A stretch of 8,611 nucleotides of DNA from an uncultured Clostridia bacterium (GTDB lineage Bacteria > Bacillota > Clostridia > Oscillospirales > CAG-382): contig CAJOMW010000034.1 of assembly GCA_905235695.1 (NCBI GenBank), positions 1 through 8,611 on the forward strand, written 5' to 3'. Below, piece after piece: positions 6,507-8,611 of the stretch. The translations under genes were made by a program, and so were the position numbers. Every line of letters starts with the position of its first letter. Positions within the stretch are counted from its first letter, which is position 1. A model generated the notes under the pieces. That model did no database searches, was not told the DNA's origin, and worked only from the letters and a program-made list of their open reading frames with translations.

Positions 6507-7340
6507 TTATCCGTCTATATCCGACTTCCTGTCGGTTCCGCTTCGAAGAAGTGATCTGAGCGTACTCTCATCGCCTTTTTCGAGTGCCGCCCTGTATTCG
6601 GAAAGTGCGCCGATTATGCTGTCTATCTCGAATATGAGGTTTTCCCTGTTCTGCATGAAGAGAGAGGTCCACATATTTTCGTTGAGCGTAGCGACTCTTG
6701 TCATATCCCGGTATGAGCCTGCCGAAAAGCCTTCGTGCTCGGAGGCGGTCGGGCTCTTTATATACGAGCTTGAAACAATGTGTGCGAGCTGGGACGTATA
6801 GGCTATTATCCTGTCGTGTTTTTCGGCGGTGCTGAGGGTTATCTTTCCGAGATCGAGAGGTCTTAGAGCCGTCTTTATGCGCTCGAGCAGCGCAATATCT
6901 TCAAACGACGGCGGCACAACGACCATTGACGCACCCCGAAACATATCGGCTCTCGAATACTTTATTCCCGAGAACTGCAGGCCTGCCATAGGGTGTCCTC
7001 CTACAAAGGTAAAGCCGTATTTCTCCGCAAGCTCAAAGCCCACTCTGCACACCTCTTTCTTTATTCCGCAGGTGTCTATCACAAGTGCGTCCTTTGAAAA
7101 GAGTCCGGATTTTTCCCTTAAATATTTTACGGTATCGTCGGGGTAAAGGGCTATTATGACAAGGTCACATTTCCGGAGTATTTCGTCGGTCAGCTCTTCG
7201 TCAATAGCTTCCGACAGCTTTGCATATCCGAGAGTTGCCTTATCCGTATCATATCCGTAGACCTGCGCACCGCCCGACGCTTTGTACGCCTTTGCCATGC
7301 TTCCGCCTATAAGTCCGAGTCCGATAATTGCCGTTTTCAT
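6507..7340 (-). CDS. tyrA: Prephenate dehydrogenase (TyrA), no ACT domain
   Basis: TyrA oxidatively decarboxylates prephenate to 4-hydroxyphenylpyruvate, the Tyr branch. Counting from ATG 7340 (277 aa), a Rossmann fold begins at once with GLGLIGGS (7-14). Asp31 at the end of the second strand suggests NAD+ rather than NADP+ (inference). GGHPMAG (114-120) carries the family histidine, AEKHDR (172-177) and YTSQLAH (181-187) follow, and YRDMTRVA (210-217) supplies the substrate-binding arginines. The protein ends soon after the helical dimer domain, so it has no C-terminal ACT domain and no fused chorismate mutase; Tyr feedback through an ACT domain is therefore not expected. I chose ATG 7340 over ATG 7349: the AAAAGGA site (7357-7351) is 10 bases from the former but only 1 base from the latter. 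It follows aroF by about 40 bases. Confidence 0.95.
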   Translation of the reverse strand: MKTAIIGLGLIGGSMAKAYKASGGAQVYGYDTDKATLGYAKLSEAIDEELTDEILRKCDLVIIALYPDDTVKYLREKSGLFSKDALVIDTCGIKKEVCRVGFELAEKYGFTFVGGHPMAGLQFSGIKYSRADMFRGASMVVVPPSFEDIALLERIKTALRPLDLGKITLSTAEKHDRIIAYTSQLAHIVSSSYIKSPTASEHEGFSAGSYRDMTRVATLNENMWTSLFMQNRENLIFEIDSIIGALSEYRAALEKGDESTLRSLLRSGTDRKSDIDG

Positions 7341-7350
7341 GTATATCATT

Positions 7351-7357
7351 TCCTTTT
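7351..7357 (-). promoter_or_regulatory. Ribosome binding site deciding the tyrA start
   Basis: The minus strand reads AAAAGGA at 7357-7351, followed by A and then ATG (7349), with a second in-frame ATG at 7340. Only the second start leaves a workable 10-base spacing, and the protein then begins with the typical Rossmann strand (MKTAIIGLGLIGGS). A start at 7349 would add just three residues. Confidence 0.6.
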
Positions 7358-7382
7358 CTTTGATTGCGCGGCAGCGCCTTTA

Positions 7383-8393
7383 TCACTTTCTGTAAGCGAA
7401 TTTCTTCACTTCGCTTATTCTCTTGCTGAGGTCGTCAAACTGCTCGGGAGTGAGCGACTGTGCGCCGTCGCAAAGAGCCTTTGCGGGGTTGTTGTGTACC
7501 TCTATTATAAGTCCGTCGGCGCCTGCCACAACGCCTGCGAGCGACATGGAGGGAACTGCCATTGATTTGCCCGTGGCGTGGCTCGGATCTATTACGACGG
7601 GAAGATGCGTCATGGAGTGGAGCATGGGCACAGCCGATATATCGAGCGTATTTCTCGTCGCAGTCTCAAACGTTCTGATGCCTCTCTCACAGAGTATGAC
7701 CTTCTCGTTGCCCTCGGACATTATGTATTCGGCGCTCATGAGAAGCTCTTCGAGTGTATTTGAAAGACCTCTCTTGAGGAGTATCGGCTTGTCCTGTCTT
7801 CCGAGGTGCTTGAGAAGCTCAAAGTTCTGCATATTTCTCGCTCCGACCTGGATTATATCAACGTCCTCAAAGAGCGGCAGATGCTGATAGTCCATTATCT
7901 CCGTGACTACCGGTATGCCGACCTTCTTCTTTGCCTTGATAAGCAGCTTCATGCCGTCCTCCCTCATGCCCTGGAAAGCGTATGGAGAGGTTCTCGGCTT
8001 GAAGGCGCCGCCGCGAAGGACGTTTGCGCCGGATTTCTTTACCGCTTCGGCTATTCCGCAGAGCTGCTCCTCGGATTCTATCGAGCAGGGACCTGCCATA
8101 ACCATGAGATTTCCGCCGCCTATCTTAACGCCGGGCGCTATTTCTATGACGGTGTCCTCCGGGTGGAACTTTCTGTTCGCCTTTTTGAACGGCTCCGCTA
8201 TGCGCTTTACGTCCTCGACTATGTCGAGTGCGTGGAGCATATCTATATCTATCTTGGACGTGTCTCCGACAAGTCCCATTATAGTCTGATTTGCGCCGTA
8301 GGTGAAGTGCGGCTCTACGTTCATGTCGGCAAGCCACTCTGTCAGTCTGTCAAGCTGTTCCTTGTCATAATTGCTCTTTAAAATTACTACCAT
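7383..8393 (-). CDS. aroF: 3-deoxy-7-phosphoheptulonate synthase (DAHP synthase), class I with N-terminal ferredoxin-like domain
   Basis: The enzyme condenses phosphoenolpyruvate and erythrose 4-phosphate, the committed first step. Its 336 residues have the two-part build of the Thermotoga maritima enzyme: a ferredoxin-like regulatory domain (about 1-70) that binds Tyr or Phe in that family, then the TIM barrel. Barrel motifs are MAGPCSIE (99-106), LRGGAFKPRTSPYAFQG (126-142), VGARNMQNFELL (183-194), LLKRG (205-209), CERGIRTFE (235-243) and DPSHATG (269-275). The metal ligands known from that family are all there: Cys103, His272, Glu298 and Asp309. AAAGGA (8408-8403) stands 9 bases before the ATG. 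It is the first structural gene behind the Phe/Tyr leader, so attenuation controls entry into the pathway, and its N-terminal domain suggests matching allosteric inhibition by Tyr and perhaps Phe (family knowledge, not tested here). Confidence 0.97.
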   Translation of the reverse strand: MVVILKSNYDKEQLDRLTEWLADMNVEPHFTYGANQTIMGLVGDTSKIDIDMLHALDIVEDVKRIAEPFKKANRKFHPEDTVIEIAPGVKIGGGNLMVMAGPCSIESEEQLCGIAEAVKKSGANVLRGGAFKPRTSPYAFQGMREDGMKLLIKAKKKVGIPVVTEIMDYQHLPLFEDVDIIQVGARNMQNFELLKHLGRQDKPILLKRGLSNTLEELLMSAEYIMSEGNEKVILCERGIRTFETATRNTLDISAVPMLHSMTHLPVVIDPSHATGKSMAVPSMSLAGVVAGADGLIIEVHNNPAKALCDGAQSLTPEQFDDLSKRISEVKKFAYRK

Positions 8394-8445
8394 TTTTCTG
8401 ATTCCTTTCTCTTGCAGCTATATTTTAAATTTTTATTTTTGCGGC

Positions 8446-8482
8446 AATAAAATAAGACCGCAAGCCTATCAACTGCGGTCTT
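8446..8482 (-). terminator. Leader terminator (attenuator) before aroF
   Basis: In the minus-strand transcript AAGACCGCA (8482-8474) pairs perfectly with UGCGGUCUU (8462-8454) around an 11-base loop, giving a 9-bp stem with five G-C pairs; a G-U pair can extend it inward. AUUUUAUU (8453-8446) follows as a U-rich tail. It lies between the leader peptide and aroF, about 50 bases before the aroF start and 24 bases behind the leader stop codon. The tail is interrupted by A, so read-through is likely partial. Its 5' arm is shared with a longer alternative pairing, as an attenuator requires. Confidence 0.8.
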
Positions 8483-8537
8483 TCATCATTATTTCTCTTT
8501 GACTTTTCAAATCATACAAGCACAACGACGAAAGACC
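8477..8537 (-). promoter_or_regulatory. Antiterminator pairing of the aro attenuator
   Basis: GGUCUUUCGUCGUUGU (8537-8522), lying within codons 24-29 of the leader peptide, can pair with AUAAUGAUGAAAGACC (8492-8477). This gives 16 continuous pairs, 13 Watson-Crick and 3 G-U, enclosing a 29-base loop. The downstream arm includes six bases (8477-8482) of the terminator stem, so the two structures exclude each other. A ribosome stalled on the Phe/Tyr codons ahead of 8537 would leave the upstream arm free and allow antitermination. A ribosome that reads on to the stop would cover it and let the terminator form. I see no convincing protector hairpin; only a 5-bp GCAAG/CUUGU pairing (8541-8537 with 8520-8516). 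Confidence 0.75.
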
Positions 8538-8608
8538 TTGCTAAAGTAATAAGCAAAGCTAAAGAAAAAGTTATAAAAATATACTGCAGAAACGTTATAT
8601 AGCTTCAT
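8507..8608 (-). CDS. Phe/Tyr-rich leader peptide of the aro operon
   Basis: A 33-codon frame runs from ATG (8608-8606) to TGA (8509-8507). Seven codons are Phe (11, 14-16, 18, 22, 26) and five are Tyr (4, 10, 12, 20, 21). The densest part, residues 10-26, reads YFYNFFFSFAYYFSKVF, where 11 of 17 residues are aromatic. There is no Trp codon. This is the pattern of leader peptides such as that of E. coli pheA, where ribosome stalling at scarce aminoacyl-tRNA controls termination. The end of the frame codes for the upstream arm of the antiterminator. The peptide itself probably has no function. Only three bases precede the ATG inside the window, so its ribosome site and promoter lie outside and an upstream in-frame start cannot be ruled out. 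Confidence 0.8.
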   Translation of the reverse strand: MKLYNVSAVYFYNFFFSFAYYFSKVFRRCACMI

Positions 8609-8611
8609 TTT

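Noticed and set aside
7341..7349. Extended tyrA start at ATG 7349
   Set aside because: The only ribosome site (AAAAGGA) would be one base from this ATG. The in-frame ATG at 7340 has proper spacing and the typical N-terminus.
7365..7378. GC-rich mini hairpin in the aroF-tyrA gap (GCGC, 4-base loop, GCGC)
   Set aside because: It has only four base pairs and no T-run after it, so it is not a terminator, and it is too short to support as a processing or regulatory site.
8538..8556. Classical protector (1:2) hairpin in the leader
   Set aside because: No stretch of more than five bases upstream of 8537 pairs with the antiterminator arm. The best option, GCAAG with CUUGU, only encloses the arm in a loop, so I do not annotate it as a feature.
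8394..8611. T-box riboswitch upstream of aroF
   Set aside because: I looked for the conserved T-box antiterminator sequence (AGGGUGGNACCGCG-like) on the transcript strand and found none. The Phe/Tyr-rich open frame explains the terminator/antiterminator arrangement better.

Overview
The window holds one coherent locus: a complete shikimate pathway operon with both prephenate branch enzymes, all on the minus strand and read from the right edge to the left. Protein features (two-domain DAHP synthase, type II dehydroquinase, short TyrA, bifunctional chorismate mutase/prephenate dehydratase, clostridial-type motifs in AroA and AroC), strong GGAGG ribosome sites, roughly even base composition and frequent ATA isoleucine codons suggest an anaerobic Firmicute of class Clostridia, probably an uncultured gut-type lineage. 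This placement is inference from motifs; no 16S or marker search was possible.

Layout in transcription order. The right end (about 8446-8611) is an AT-rich leader. It encodes a 33-residue peptide with 7 Phe, 5 Tyr and no Trp, followed by a terminator hairpin and a mutually exclusive 16-bp antiterminator: a classical translation-coupled attenuator, not annotated by ordinary gene callers. The structural genes follow: aroF (7383-8393), tyrA (6507-7340), aroB (5436-6482), aroA (4131-5420), aroC (3001-4080), pheA (1831-2979), a fused aroE-aroK (563-1810) and aroQ (135-566). Gaps are 4 overlapping bases to about 50 bases, so the set is one operon. A near-consensus promoter (TTGAAA, 17-bp spacer, TATAAT) overlaps the end of aroA and should give the last four genes a supply of transcript that bypasses the leader.

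The left end (1-134) holds the aroQ terminator, whose loop contains the aroQ stop codon, then a degenerate 7-base tandem repeat, a second symmetrical terminator-like hairpin, and a small hairpin with a GNRA loop at the edge.

Together the genes code for all seven steps from erythrose-4-phosphate plus phosphoenolpyruvate to chorismate (AroF, AroB, AroQ, AroE, AroK, AroA, AroC). PheA then leads to prephenate and phenylpyruvate, and TyrA to 4-hydroxyphenylpyruvate. Only the final aminotransferase is missing. Control is probably double: Phe/Tyr-dependent attenuation at the leader, and feedback at AroF (ferredoxin-like N-terminal domain) and PheA (ACT domain).
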